A stretch of DNA of 64,000 bases, from assembly GCA_002068015.1 (NCBI GenBank), contig MVRV01000182.1, positions 50,415-114,414 on the forward strand. Direction: 5' to 3'. A model generated the notes under the pieces. It worked only from the letters and a program-made list of their open reading frames with translations. It was not told the DNA's origin and searched no databases. Made by a program: the position numbers and the translations under genes. Shown here piece after piece: positions 1 to 6,834 of this stretch (its first letter is position 1; each line of letters opens with the position of its first letter). This DNA is from Smithella sp. PtaU1.Bin162. Lineage in GTDB: Bacteria; Desulfobacterota; Syntrophia; Syntrophales; Smithellaceae.

Positions 1-338
1 ATTTACAATGTCAGGCATTGGACTTGCCGGTCGTGCCTTCGGTATTGCAATTATCTATCCGTTGCCATTGGTTATTTGCTAAAGAACTTCATGACGCGAC
101 ATATAGTTTGTTGCATATCACAAATATGAAATAAATATCAGCACAATTATTGTTAAAATTTATGTGCCCAAGCAATTCAATGACTTATTCTGGTCTGCGC
201 AGACAATGTTTATGATGAAGTCTGAATTTCCATCTTGAATTTTTGAATACAGTAGCGTCAAAATATCTTGCGGCAGGCTTATAGTTATGCTACCAGTGCG
301 CCACTTTAAACAGCTATTTTACAAGGGATTCGCCATAT
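1..338. other. Left-edge sequence without a confident gene
   Basis: No complete gene is visible. On the plus strand, frame 2 stays open from the edge to a TAA near position 82 and encodes a short hydrophobic Gly/Ala/Ile/Pro-rich stretch that could be the C-terminus of a membrane protein starting outside the window. It is too short to identify. The rest is AT-rich leader for the ABC-F gene, with a modest purine-rich ribosome site (aaggga) about 12 bases before its ATG. Confidence 0.3.
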
Positions 339-1973
339 ATGATTCATTTCAGCGGCATTACCAAACAATATGGCCCGCAGGTCCTGTTTCGGGATGCCGG
401 TTTTCAGATACTGCCCGGCAGCCGCAGCGGCCTTGTCGGACCAAACGGTGCGGGCAAAACAAGCATTTTTCGTCTGATTATGGGCGAGGAGGAGTTTGAT
501 GCCGGAGAAATCACGAAAGCGCGCGGTGTCGTCTGCGGCTATTTTTCCCAGGATGTCGGCGCCATGTCCGGCCGTTCGGCACTTCAGGAGGTTATGTCCG
601 CATCCGAATCCGTAACCCGGTTGGGCCTGCAGATTCGCGAGATGGAAGCGGCCATGAGCGAGCCGCAGACGGAAGATGAAATGGCGGTTCTTCTGGAGAA
701 CTACGGCAATATTCAGTCCGAATTCGAGCACCGCGGCGGTTACGATCTGGAAAGCCGTGCACAAATTATTCTGACCGGCCTCGGCATCGGCCCCGCCGAT
801 TACAACCACCCTGTGGAGACGTTCAGCGGCGGCTGGAAGATGCGCATAGCGCTGGCCAAAATACTTTCGATCAATCCTGATGTGCTCTTACTCGATGAAC
901 CCACAAACCACCTTGATGTGGAATCGATTATCTGGCTCGAGGAATGGCTCACCGGCTCATTTCAAGGTGCACTTCTCATGACCAGCCACGACCGCGAATT
1001 CATGAACCGCGTGGTGAACCGCATTGTTGAGGTGGCCAACCGCACGATTACCACTTACAGCGGCAATTATGACTTCTATCTGCATGAACGGGAAATACGG
1101 CGGGAACAACTTTTGGCGAGTTATCGCCGTCAGCAGGAAATGCTTGCCAAGGAAGAAGATTTCATTGCGCGCTTTGCCGCAAGGGCGTCTCATGCCTCGC
1201 AGGTGCAGTCACGCGTTAAAAAGATCGATAAAATTGAACGCATTGAAATACCCGCCGAACAGCGGACATTCCGGTTTGAGTTTGCCGAGCCGCCGCGCAG
1301 CGGCGATGATGTCGTTAAAATCGATAATTTAGGCAAGGTCTGGCCTCGTCCCGAAGGTGGCGTAAAATCAGTATTCGGCGGAGTTACCGGCATTATCCGG
1401 CGTACGGAAAAGATCGCCGTAGTCGGTATCAACGGAGCCGGCAAGTCCACATTTCTAAAGGTGCTGGCCGGGGAGGCGGAGCCTTCGGCAGGCGCCCTGA
1501 GTATGGGCGTGAACGTTTATCCCGGTTATTTCAGCCAGCATGCTATGGATATTTTAGATCCGCAGAAGACCGTAATCGACACTCTGCAGGATGCCATGCC
1601 GCAGGCGCATTTGGGCACTCTGCGCAATTTGTGCGCCGCCTTTTTGTTTCAGGGTGATGATATTTATAAAAAGATCGATAAATTATCCGGCGGCGAAAAA
1701 AGCCGCGTGGTTCTGGCGACGATGCTGGTAAAGCCCATCAATCTCTTGATCCTTGACGAACCGACGAACCATCTCGATATTCAGTCCCGCGAGACGCTTC
1801 TTACCGCGCTGCAAAACTTTACCGGCACGGTAGTGCTCGTGAGCCATGACCGCCACTTCCTACGCTCGCTCATCAACCGCGTCTTCGAAATCGATCACGG
1901 TGAGATGCGAATTTACAACGGCAGTTACGAATACTATCTCGAAAAATCCGGCCGGGAGCATCGTGCGGCCTGA
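339..1973 (+). CDS. ABC-F family ATPase (ribosome-associated type)
   Basis: This 544-residue protein has two ABC ATPase domains and no membrane segment, the ABC-F layout. Members act on the ribosome as translation factors or antibiotic-protection proteins rather than as transporters. Walker A motifs lie near residues 34 (GPNGAGKTS) and 364 (GINGAGKST). Signature motifs are FSGGWKMR near 161 and LSGGEKSR near 448. Both Walker B motifs read LDEPTNHLD (about 185 and 470), so both sites look catalytically intact. A charged linker of about 80 residues joins the halves. It stands alone, with AT-rich leader before it and 400 bases of non-coding sequence after it. A second, longer ABC-F protein lies at 49311-51272. 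The exact subfamily cannot be assigned from sequence reading alone. Confidence 0.93.
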   Translation: MIHFSGITKQYGPQVLFRDAGFQILPGSRSGLVGPNGAGKTSIFRLIMGEEEFDAGEITKARGVVCGYFSQDVGAMSGRSALQEVMSASESVTRLGLQIREMEAAMSEPQTEDEMAVLLENYGNIQSEFEHRGGYDLESRAQIILTGLGIGPADYNHPVETFSGGWKMRIALAKILSINPDVLLLDEPTNHLDVESIIWLEEWLTGSFQGALLMTSHDREFMNRVVNRIVEVANRTITTYSGNYDFYLHEREIRREQLLASYRRQQEMLAKEEDFIARFAARASHASQVQSRVKKIDKIERIEIPAEQRTFRFEFAEPPRSGDDVVKIDNLGKVWPRPEGGVKSVFGGVTGIIRRTEKIAVVGINGAGKSTFLKVLAGEAEPSAGALSMGVNVYPGYFSQHAMDILDPQKTVIDTLQDAMPQAHLGTLRNLCAAFLFQGDDIYKKIDKLSGGEKSRVVLATMLVKPINLLILDEPTNHLDIQSRETLLTALQNFTGTVVLVSHDRHFLRSLINRVFEIDHGEMRIYNGSYEYYLEKSGREHRAA

Positions 1974-2384
1974 TGCAGCAATGACTTTCTTTTTTCATCC
2001 TCATCATCAGTCATTTCCCCCGCAGAGACAGTGAGCAATGCTTTCGAGTGAGGACCTCTGCCGGGAGACTTTGTCGTAATGGTTAAATGTACATGTTTAT
2101 CCCCGGAATGACATTGCGACACAGTCTAGGAATCTGGAATCCAGCCCGTCCATTGTCATTGCCCGGCTAGACCGGGTAATCCGGTTTCTGTAATTCTTCC
2201 AGCCCTTGAGGTGAAAGATTAAGAAGATTGTTTTTCCCTTCAGCCCTCGGTCATCAGCCTTTAGTCCAATTAAAAAAACCATTGAAATAAAGAAAGTTGC
2301 AGTATATTGAAAAAACTTCCTGGCCATATTCTCCATGAGCTTGCTGCGGGGAGGTTCATTATTCTTCAACATGAGGATAAAATT
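1974..2384. other. Intergenic region with a REP-like hairpin
   Basis: No gene is supported on either strand. The notable element is a REP-like hairpin at 2158-2180: attgcccgg, a five-base loop, then ccgggtaat, preceded by gtc and followed by ccgg. Relatives occur at 4551-4580 and 5453-5482, so this is one copy of a dispersed family around the selenoprotein genes. The last 40 bases form the leader of the selenoprotein gene, with ribosome site gagga at about 2373-2377. Confidence 0.5.
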
Positions 2385-2978
2385 ATGATCAACTTCAAAA
2401 TATTTTCCGATTATATCTGACCTTTTTGTTATATCGGCAAGGGCATTGTCGAACGGTTGAAAAAGGAATACGCGATTGTTGAAAGCTGGGTAGGCTACGA
2501 GTTGCATCCGGAAACGCCTTCTTCCGGGGTGCTGCTTGCCGAAAGATTTCAACATTATGACCTGCCGGTTCTCCATGAGCAGATACGATTACGCGGCCTG
2601 GAGTTCAGCCTTATTTTCGGCAACCGGACTCATCTTTATAATTCCCGGAAATCGCTTGCGGCCGCTGAATTTGCCCGGGATCTTGGAAAATTTGATTCTT
2701 TTCATGAGAATATGTTTCAGGCTTATTTTACTCATTGCCTCGATATTGACAATCCTGATGTAATTGCCGCCGTAGCTGTGAAAAGCGGTCTTGATGAAAA
2801 GGAAACACTTTGTGCCGTCCAAGATGGACGGTATATGCCGCGACTGGATGATGCCCGGAAGGAAGCCGAATCACTGAAATTAACCAGCATTCCTCTTTTC
2901 ATCATCAATGATAAATATAAAGTCATCGGAGCGCAGCCGATGGAAATCTTCCGTGATCTGCTGGATAATATTGAATGA
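2385..2978 (+). CDS. FrnE/DsbA-like thiol oxidoreductase, selenoprotein (in-frame TGA = Sec12)
   Basis: Reading through a TGA at 2418-2420 gives a 197-residue DSBA-family (FrnE-like) protein. Its N-terminus is FSDYI-U-PFCYIGKG, so selenocysteine sits at residue 12 and the resolving Cys at 15, exactly where the family has its CPFCY or CPWCY active site. The rest is the usual helical insertion and thioredoxin-fold end, with the cis-Pro loop seen as LTSIPLFIIN near residue 168. ATG 2385 has a gagga ribosome site eight bases upstream. Starting at TTG 2457 instead would delete the first beta strand and the active site. A SECIS-like hairpin follows the TGA. The stop overlaps the next ATG (ATGA), so the ModF-like ATPase is probably translationally coupled. 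The family catalyses dithiol/disulfide exchange; the substrate is unknown. There is no signal peptide, so it is probably cytoplasmic. Confidence 0.88.
2434..2452 (+). promoter_or_regulatory. Bacterial SECIS-like hairpin for the FrnE-like selenoprotein
   Basis: A 7-bp stem (tcggcaa at 2434-2440 with ttgtcga at 2446-2452, including one G-U pair) closes a five-base loop, gggca. The loop lies 21-25 bases after the TGA. Bacterial SECIS elements need a short stem with a G-containing apical loop in about this position to recruit SelB. The hairpin is coding sequence, as expected in bacteria. Confidence 0.75.
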
Positions 2979-4450
2979 AAAACAACCTTCTTTTTGAACT
3001 GCGAAATGTAACTTATGAAATTGATGAACACCGGAGATTTGCCCATATCGACTGGCAGGCGGCTTCCGGCGAAACCTGGGCTGTCTATGGTGCAGCCGGT
3101 TCCGGCAAATCATCTCTCTGTTCCATTTTTCAAAGTCTCCGTCTTGTAAAAGAAGGTGAACTGAAACTCCATTTTTTGGAAGGCAAGCCGGATGATTCCG
3201 TATATCGGGAAGTCGTTGAGGTCTCCTTCACCTCGACTCCCGTCCACTGGGGCGGAAGTTACTACCAGCAGCGTTATACGCCGAGCCAGATTGTCGATGT
3301 TCCGACAGTCGCCGAATACCTGAATATCGATCCATCCAATAGCGCCATCGCCGATGAATTGCTCGAGACCTTTCATCTTGCTGAATTTAAAAATTCCGCC
3401 TGTATCAAACTATCCAACGGGCAGATGCGCAAATTATTAATCGTGGAAGCACTGATGCAAAAGCCGTCTCTTCTGATCCTCGACAATCCTTTTACGGGCC
3501 TCGATATGGAAGGCAGAAAAGTATTGGACGAAAAGCTCACGCTGCTTGCGGCGCGCGGGCAGCTGATCATCTTCCTCATCAACCATTTACGGGATCTGCC
3601 CACCTGTGTAACCCATGTGCTGGAACTGGAAAAATTTCAGGTAAAAAGAGCCGGGCCCAAAGATGAACTGCCGGAAGAAAAATCAACTTCGGAATTATCA
3701 GCCGCTACTGACACTTATCCTAAATTGTTGCATCCAATACCCCGTTCTTATGAGTTTGCGGTCGCCCTCCGTAACGTAACGATTGAATATGAGGGAAAGC
3801 GAGTCCTGGACAACATCAGCTGGACTGTCCGCAAAGGTGAGAAATGGGCACTTACCGGCGGCAACGGTTCAGGAAAATCCACACTGCTCAGTTTGATTAC
3901 GGCGGACAACACTCAGGCCTACGAAAAAGAAATCTATCTTTTTGATCGGCGGAGAGGATCAGGCGAAACCATCTGGGATATTAAGGAACAAATCGGGTTC
4001 TTGTCGCCGGAGCTTCATTTGTATTTTACCAAAGCCCTGACCTGCACCCAGGTGGTTACATCAGGATTGAACGATACGATGCTCGCTAAAGCTCATTTGA
4101 GTGACAAAGAAAAACAATCCATGCAATCGTTCTTTACCTATTTTTCTCTTAATGATCTTTCCCGGCGCTACTTTCAGCGGATTTCCAAAACCGAACAGCG
4201 CATTGTCCTCCTAATCCGGGCGCTCATCAAAAATGCGGAAATGCTGATACTTGACGAGCCATACCATTATTTCGATGAGCAATTGATCCGGCGCACCAAC
4301 CGGCTTCTGGACTGGTATTGCCGCGATAAAACGCTGATCTTTGTTACTCATCACCCGGAAGAAATACCGGCCTCAGTCAATCAGAGAATGCACATGAATG
4401 CCGGAGTCGGCAAAATTATTTCCATATGTTATTCTGAGGAACCTGGGTGA
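2975..4450 (+). CDS. ModF-like tandem ABC ATPase with one degenerate half-site set
   Basis: This 491-residue protein has two fused ABC ATPase domains and matches ModF (about 490 residues), a soluble ATPase linked to molybdate uptake genes in enterobacteria. Domain 1 has Walker A GAAGSGKSS near residue 39, a signature of LSNGQMRK near 146 and Walker B LLILDNPF near 166, where Asn replaces the catalytic Glu. Domain 2 has Walker A GGNGSGKST near 294 and an intact LILDEP near 425, but its signature has decayed to ISKTEQRI. One composite site may therefore be weak or dead. Its ATG overlaps the stop of the FrnE-like selenoprotein by four bases. No permease or molybdate-binding protein is nearby, so a role in molybdate uptake is only a family guess. 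Confidence 0.8.
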   Translation: MKNNLLFELRNVTYEIDEHRRFAHIDWQAASGETWAVYGAAGSGKSSLCSIFQSLRLVKEGELKLHFLEGKPDDSVYREVVEVSFTSTPVHWGGSYYQQRYTPSQIVDVPTVAEYLNIDPSNSAIADELLETFHLAEFKNSACIKLSNGQMRKLLIVEALMQKPSLLILDNPFTGLDMEGRKVLDEKLTLLAARGQLIIFLINHLRDLPTCVTHVLELEKFQVKRAGPKDELPEEKSTSELSAATDTYPKLLHPIPRSYEFAVALRNVTIEYEGKRVLDNISWTVRKGEKWALTGGNGSGKSTLLSLITADNTQAYEKEIYLFDRRRGSGETIWDIKEQIGFLSPELHLYFTKALTCTQVVTSGLNDTMLAKAHLSDKEKQSMQSFFTYFSLNDLSRRYFQRISKTEQRIVLLIRALIKNAEMLILDEPYHYFDEQLIRRTNRLLDWYCRDKTLIFVTHHPEEIPASVNQRMHMNAGVGKIISICYSEEPG

Positions 4451-4469
4451 CGAAGAATCTCTCGTTGTT

Positions 4470-4500
4470 AAACAAGGGGTTGCAACCCCCTGTTTTGTTA
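4470..4500 (+). terminator. Probable terminator after the selenoprotein-ModF pair
   Basis: A GGGG/CCCC stem around the loop ttgcaa, extended by aaca and tgtt with one mismatch, is followed by ttttgtta. It begins about 20 bases after the stop of the ModF-like gene. Confidence 0.5.
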
Positions 4501-4550
4501 TTAGATTCTTCACCCCGCTGCTGCGGGATTCAGAATGACAACCTCCCTCC

Positions 4551-4580
4551 GTCATTCCCCAGCTTGACTGGGGAATCCAG
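4551..4580. repeat. REP-like palindromic repeat, copy 2
   Basis: A perfect 9-bp stem (attccccag at 4554-4562, ctggggaat at 4568-4576) with loop cttga is flanked by gtc and by ccag. It shares the gtcatt...aatcc(a/g)g frame with copies near 2158 and 5459. A looser relative with attct...agaat ends lies just upstream at about 4504-4538. Confidence 0.6.
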
Positions 4581-4938
4581 TTATCTTTTTCTTTCCGGTA
4601 TTGAGGGGGCAACTAGCGGGACGCCCTTAAAATTGTAAATTACTAGAAGGTTCGTTAGTTGAGGAAACAGTAATAGAGGCGCTCTTAACTTATTACCTCA
4701 ATCCTGCACGTCATAGTTTAAAAATTAAATAATCCATCTGGGGAACTGTTGTATAAAGGATATGCGAATAAACCAAAAACAACAGGAGATACCCAGATGG
4801 TAAAAAAGCGAAATAAGGATAGCAGGAAAAAGCTAGTCAGTAGACACTTTAATCAGGGCGTTGAAAGAGCCAGGGGGAACGCTGGGGGGCGTCCCCGACC
4901 TTTTCTTGTCAAAATAGAAAATCAAGAAGGCAATCAAT
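4581..4938. other. Intergenic stretch, no convincing gene
   Basis: A plus-strand open frame from 4749 runs through this stretch and overlaps the start of the peroxiredoxin-like gene. Its N-terminus is Lys/Arg-rich, it changes character midway and it matches no family I recognise. It could be the remnant of a small basic or mobile-element protein, but I do not call it a gene. The last bases carry the ribosome site aagaagg at about 4924-4930 for the next gene. Confidence 0.4.
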
Positions 4939-5406
4939 ATGTCCAGAATCGAACTCGATGTCCCGGCGCCGGATTTTACGCTGACCGATTTTGAAGACAA
5001 GAGCGTATCTCTTTCCCAGTTTGCCGGTAGAAAAAATGTCCTGGTGGTTTTTAACCGCGGTTTTTTCTGACCATTCTGCCGCGCGCACATGGCGCAGTTG
5101 CGCCGGGATTATGAGCAGTTTGTCAAGCTGGATACGGAAATCATAGTTGCCGGACCGGAGAAGGCCGAAGCTTTCCGGGACTACTGGGCAAAAGAAGATT
5201 TACCCTTCATCGGTTTGCCCGATCCGGAGCACCGGATTCTGAAATTGTATGGTCAGGAAGTCAAATTGTTTAAGCTGGGAAGACTTCCCGCGCAAGTTCT
5301 GATTGATAAATCCGGAAAGGTAAGGTTTGTTCACTACGGTCATTCCATGTCGGATATTCCGCCGAATAATGAAATTATTAATTTGATTGAAACGCAATTA
5401 TCGTGA
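4939..5406 (+). CDS. Peroxiredoxin-like (AhpC/TSA fold) selenoprotein (in-frame TGA = Sec44)
   Basis: Reading through the TGA at 5068-5070 gives 155 residues with the thioredoxin/peroxiredoxin fold. The N-terminus reads VPAPDFTLTDFEDKSVSL, then VLVVFNRGFF-U-PFCRAHMAQL. Sec is residue 44 and the partner Cys 47, a U-x-x-C redox motif at the peroxidatic position. The second half is collinear with AhpC/TSA proteins, including the cis-Pro-like LPAQVLID and a terminal beta strand. ATG 4939 has aagaagg eight bases upstream; starting at ATG 5089 would remove half of the fold. A G-loop hairpin lies just after the TGA. UxxC Prx-like proteins are a recognised selenoprotein class; the likely role is reduction of peroxides or thiols. 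The gene stands alone between REP-like repeats, 2.5 kb from the first selenoprotein. Confidence 0.87.
5091..5104 (+). promoter_or_regulatory. Bacterial SECIS-like hairpin for the Prx-like selenoprotein
   Basis: A 5-bp GC stem (ggcgc/gcgcc) closes the loop agtt, whose G lies 27 bases after the TGA. An A-T pair could close the stem further. Position and a GU-containing loop agree with bacterial SECIS elements. The flanking GCGC repeats allow other pairings, so the exact fold is uncertain. Confidence 0.55.
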
Positions 5407-5452
5407 GGAATATCGAGGCCGTCAATAGTCATGGTTTTATGCCATCAAGAAT

Positions 5453-5482
5453 TTCTGGATTCCCCGATCAAGTCGGAGAATG
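5453..5482. repeat. REP-like palindromic repeat, copy 3 (inverted)
   Basis: The ends attccccga (5459-5467) and tcggagaat (5473-5481) pair with one mismatch around the loop tcaag. The flanks ctgg and gac are the reverse of those in copy 2 at 4551-4580, so this copy points the other way. Confidence 0.5.
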
Positions 5483-5514
5483 ACAACAGGGAACATAAGT
5501 AAGGAGGCAAGGAT

Positions 5515-5886
5515 ATGCAATTTACTTTCGCCCATAATAATTTCAATGTGCTTGATCTGGAGAAAAGTCTGGCCTTCTATAAGGAAGCTCTGAATCTTAC
5601 GGAAATGCGGCGCTATGAGCCGCCGGATAAAAGTTTCATCCTTGTCTATCTTGGTGACGGCAAAATGCCGCATCAGTTGGAACTCACCTGGCTGAAAGAC
5701 AGAAAAGAGCATTACAATCTGGGTGACAACGAATTTCACTTGGCTTTCAAAGTGGATGATTTTGCCGCCGCTCATGCCCGGCATGAAAAAATGGGTTGCA
5801 TCTGCTTTGAAAACAAAGCGATGGGAATCTACTTTATCCATGATCCGGACGATTACTGGATCGAGATCATCCCGCAGAAGAGATAA
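5515..5886 (+). CDS. Glyoxalase I-like VOC-fold protein
   Basis: This 123-residue protein has the vicinal oxygen chelate (VOC) fold in the lactoylglutathione lyase style. The first half reads AHNNFNVLDLEKSLAFYKEAL and the second FHLAFKVDDFAAAHARHEKMG. Candidate metal ligands include the Glu in HQLELTW near residue 57, the His in EFHLAF near 77 and the Glu in DYWIEII near 118; the usual first-strand His or Gln is less clear. The length matches GloA. Glyoxalase I detoxifies methylglyoxal, but the sequence does not fix the substrate or metal. The ribosome site aaggagg lies about seven bases before the ATG. A REP-like repeat separates it from the upstream selenoprotein. Confidence 0.82.
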   Translation: MQFTFAHNNFNVLDLEKSLAFYKEALNLTEMRRYEPPDKSFILVYLGDGKMPHQLELTWLKDRKEHYNLGDNEFHLAFKVDDFAAAHARHEKMGCICFENKAMGIYFIHDPDDYWIEIIPQKR

Positions 5887-5902
5887 CCGGTGAAATAAAA
5901 GT

Positions 5903-6049
5903 ATGGTCGATTTTAGAATATTTTCCGATTATGGCTGAATCTTCTGTCATATCGGCAACCCGGATGGGATTGCCTCCGTTGTCGGTAAAAGCGGCCTTGA
6001 TAAAAAGAAAACGAGGGAAGCCGTTATGGGTAGCCGACTATTTGATTAG
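5903..6049 (+). pseudogene. Shrunken copy of the FrnE-like selenoprotein gene, TGA retained
   Basis: Position 5903 starts an ATG frame that copies the N-terminus of the 2385-2978 gene (FRIFSDYG, then TGA at 5936-5938, then IFCHIG). It then jumps in frame to that gene's helical region (NPDGIASVVGKSGLDKKKTREAV against NPDVIAAVAVKSGLDEKETLCAV) and ends at TAG 6047-6049. About 115 codons are missing from the middle and the thioredoxin-fold end is lost. Read through, it would be a 48-residue peptide with U-I-F-C. A bulged hairpin (ggcaaccc/gggattgcc, loop ggat at 5962-5965) still lies 24 bases after the TGA. The ribosome site is poor and the end overlaps the convergent permease. It is most simply a decaying paralogue, although the open frame and hairpin survive. 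Confidence 0.72.
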
Positions 6050-6834
6050 TTTACCATTCTTTTACGCAGTCTTCTTACCGCGAAGAATCCGATAATAACG
6101 ATGAACACGACCATATAAAATAAGTCCCACAGGTGAATCATTTGGTAATGGTTCACACAGACGGCTCGTACAATGCGCACGGAATGGGTCAGCGGTAAAA
6201 TTTCGACCAGTGGTTGAATATAATCGGGCAGATTGCTTATGGGAAATACTACTCCCGAAAAAAAGAACATCGGTGATATGAAACCGGTAAAATAGAAATT
6301 GAGCTGATTGATCGTCCGCACAAATGAAGTTATCAATAACGAGAGCGCTGCAAACATCATACCGGTCAGAAATCCAACCAGCGGAGCAAGCAGGCTGTAG
6401 GGAAGATGGATCACACCAAAGGAAGTCAGGATGCAAAGAACGGCAAAAGAGAAAAATAATCCTTTTGTTCCCGCCCAGATGATCTCACCGACAATCAGGT
6501 CATTGGCAGTCAGTGGTGCCGCCAGCATCCCGTCATACACCTTATCGAATTGCAGCCGGATTAATGTGCCGTAGCTGCATTCGAACGCTGCTGTGAACAT
6601 CGCCGCTGTTACTAATAATCCGGTTCCCAGAAATTCTAAATAACCAAGCCCCTCCATTGATTGTGTTATGTAGGTGCCCAAACCGAGTCCGATACCCGCC
6701 AGAAATAAAAGGGGTTCCAAAAATGGCGGCAATCCGTTGCTGAAGATGTTTTTCGTATAAACCCGTGTGTGCCGGTACCATACGCTGAACAGACGCCAGT
6801 ATAGAGGAGGAGCTATCATATCATTGGGTTTCAT
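6046..6834 (-). CDS. ABC-2 type permease (NodJ/DrrB-like)
   Basis: This 262-residue integral membrane protein has about six hydrophobic segments typical of ABC-2 permeases. The N-terminal part reads YWRLFSVWYRHTRVYTKN and leads into LEPLLFLAGIGLGLG, a hallmark of the NodJ branch. The conserved segment FFFSGVVFPISNLPDYIQ near residue 200 is the usual ABC-2 signature. Its start overlaps the end of the ATPase gene by 14 bases, so the two form one translationally coupled exporter. NodIJ pairs export lipooligosaccharides in rhizobia, but this branch is widespread and the cargo here is unknown. The stop codon overlaps the remnant selenoprotein frame on the other strand. Confidence 0.9.
   Translation of the reverse strand: MKPNDMIAPPLYWRLFSVWYRHTRVYTKNIFSNGLPPFLEPLLFLAGIGLGLGTYITQSMEGLGYLEFLGTGLLVTAAMFTAAFECSYGTLIRLQFDKVYDGMLAAPLTANDLIVGEIIWAGTKGLFFSFAVLCILTSFGVIHLPYSLLAPLVGFLTGMMFAALSLLITSFVRTINQLNFYFTGFISPMFFFSGVVFPISNLPDYIQPLVEILPLTHSVRIVRAVCVNHYQMIHLWDLFYMVVFIVIIGFFAVRRLRKRMVN

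Noticed and set aside
2457..2978. A FrnE-like gene starting at TTG 2457
   Set aside because: It would lack the first beta strand and active site. The ATG at 2385, its ribosome site, the Sec TGA and the hairpin give a complete protein.
4600..4700. Possible integron attC-like core sites (gcaactag, gttagttg)
   Set aside because: The inverted halves are not in a proper attC arrangement and no integrase or cassettes are present.
4749..4994. An 81-codon basic ORF before the Prx-like gene
   Set aside because: It overlaps the real ribosome site and start in another frame, changes composition midway and resembles no family.
5089..5406. A short protein starting at ATG 5089
   Set aside because: It is the second half of the Prx-like selenoprotein, and the true start is ATG 4939.
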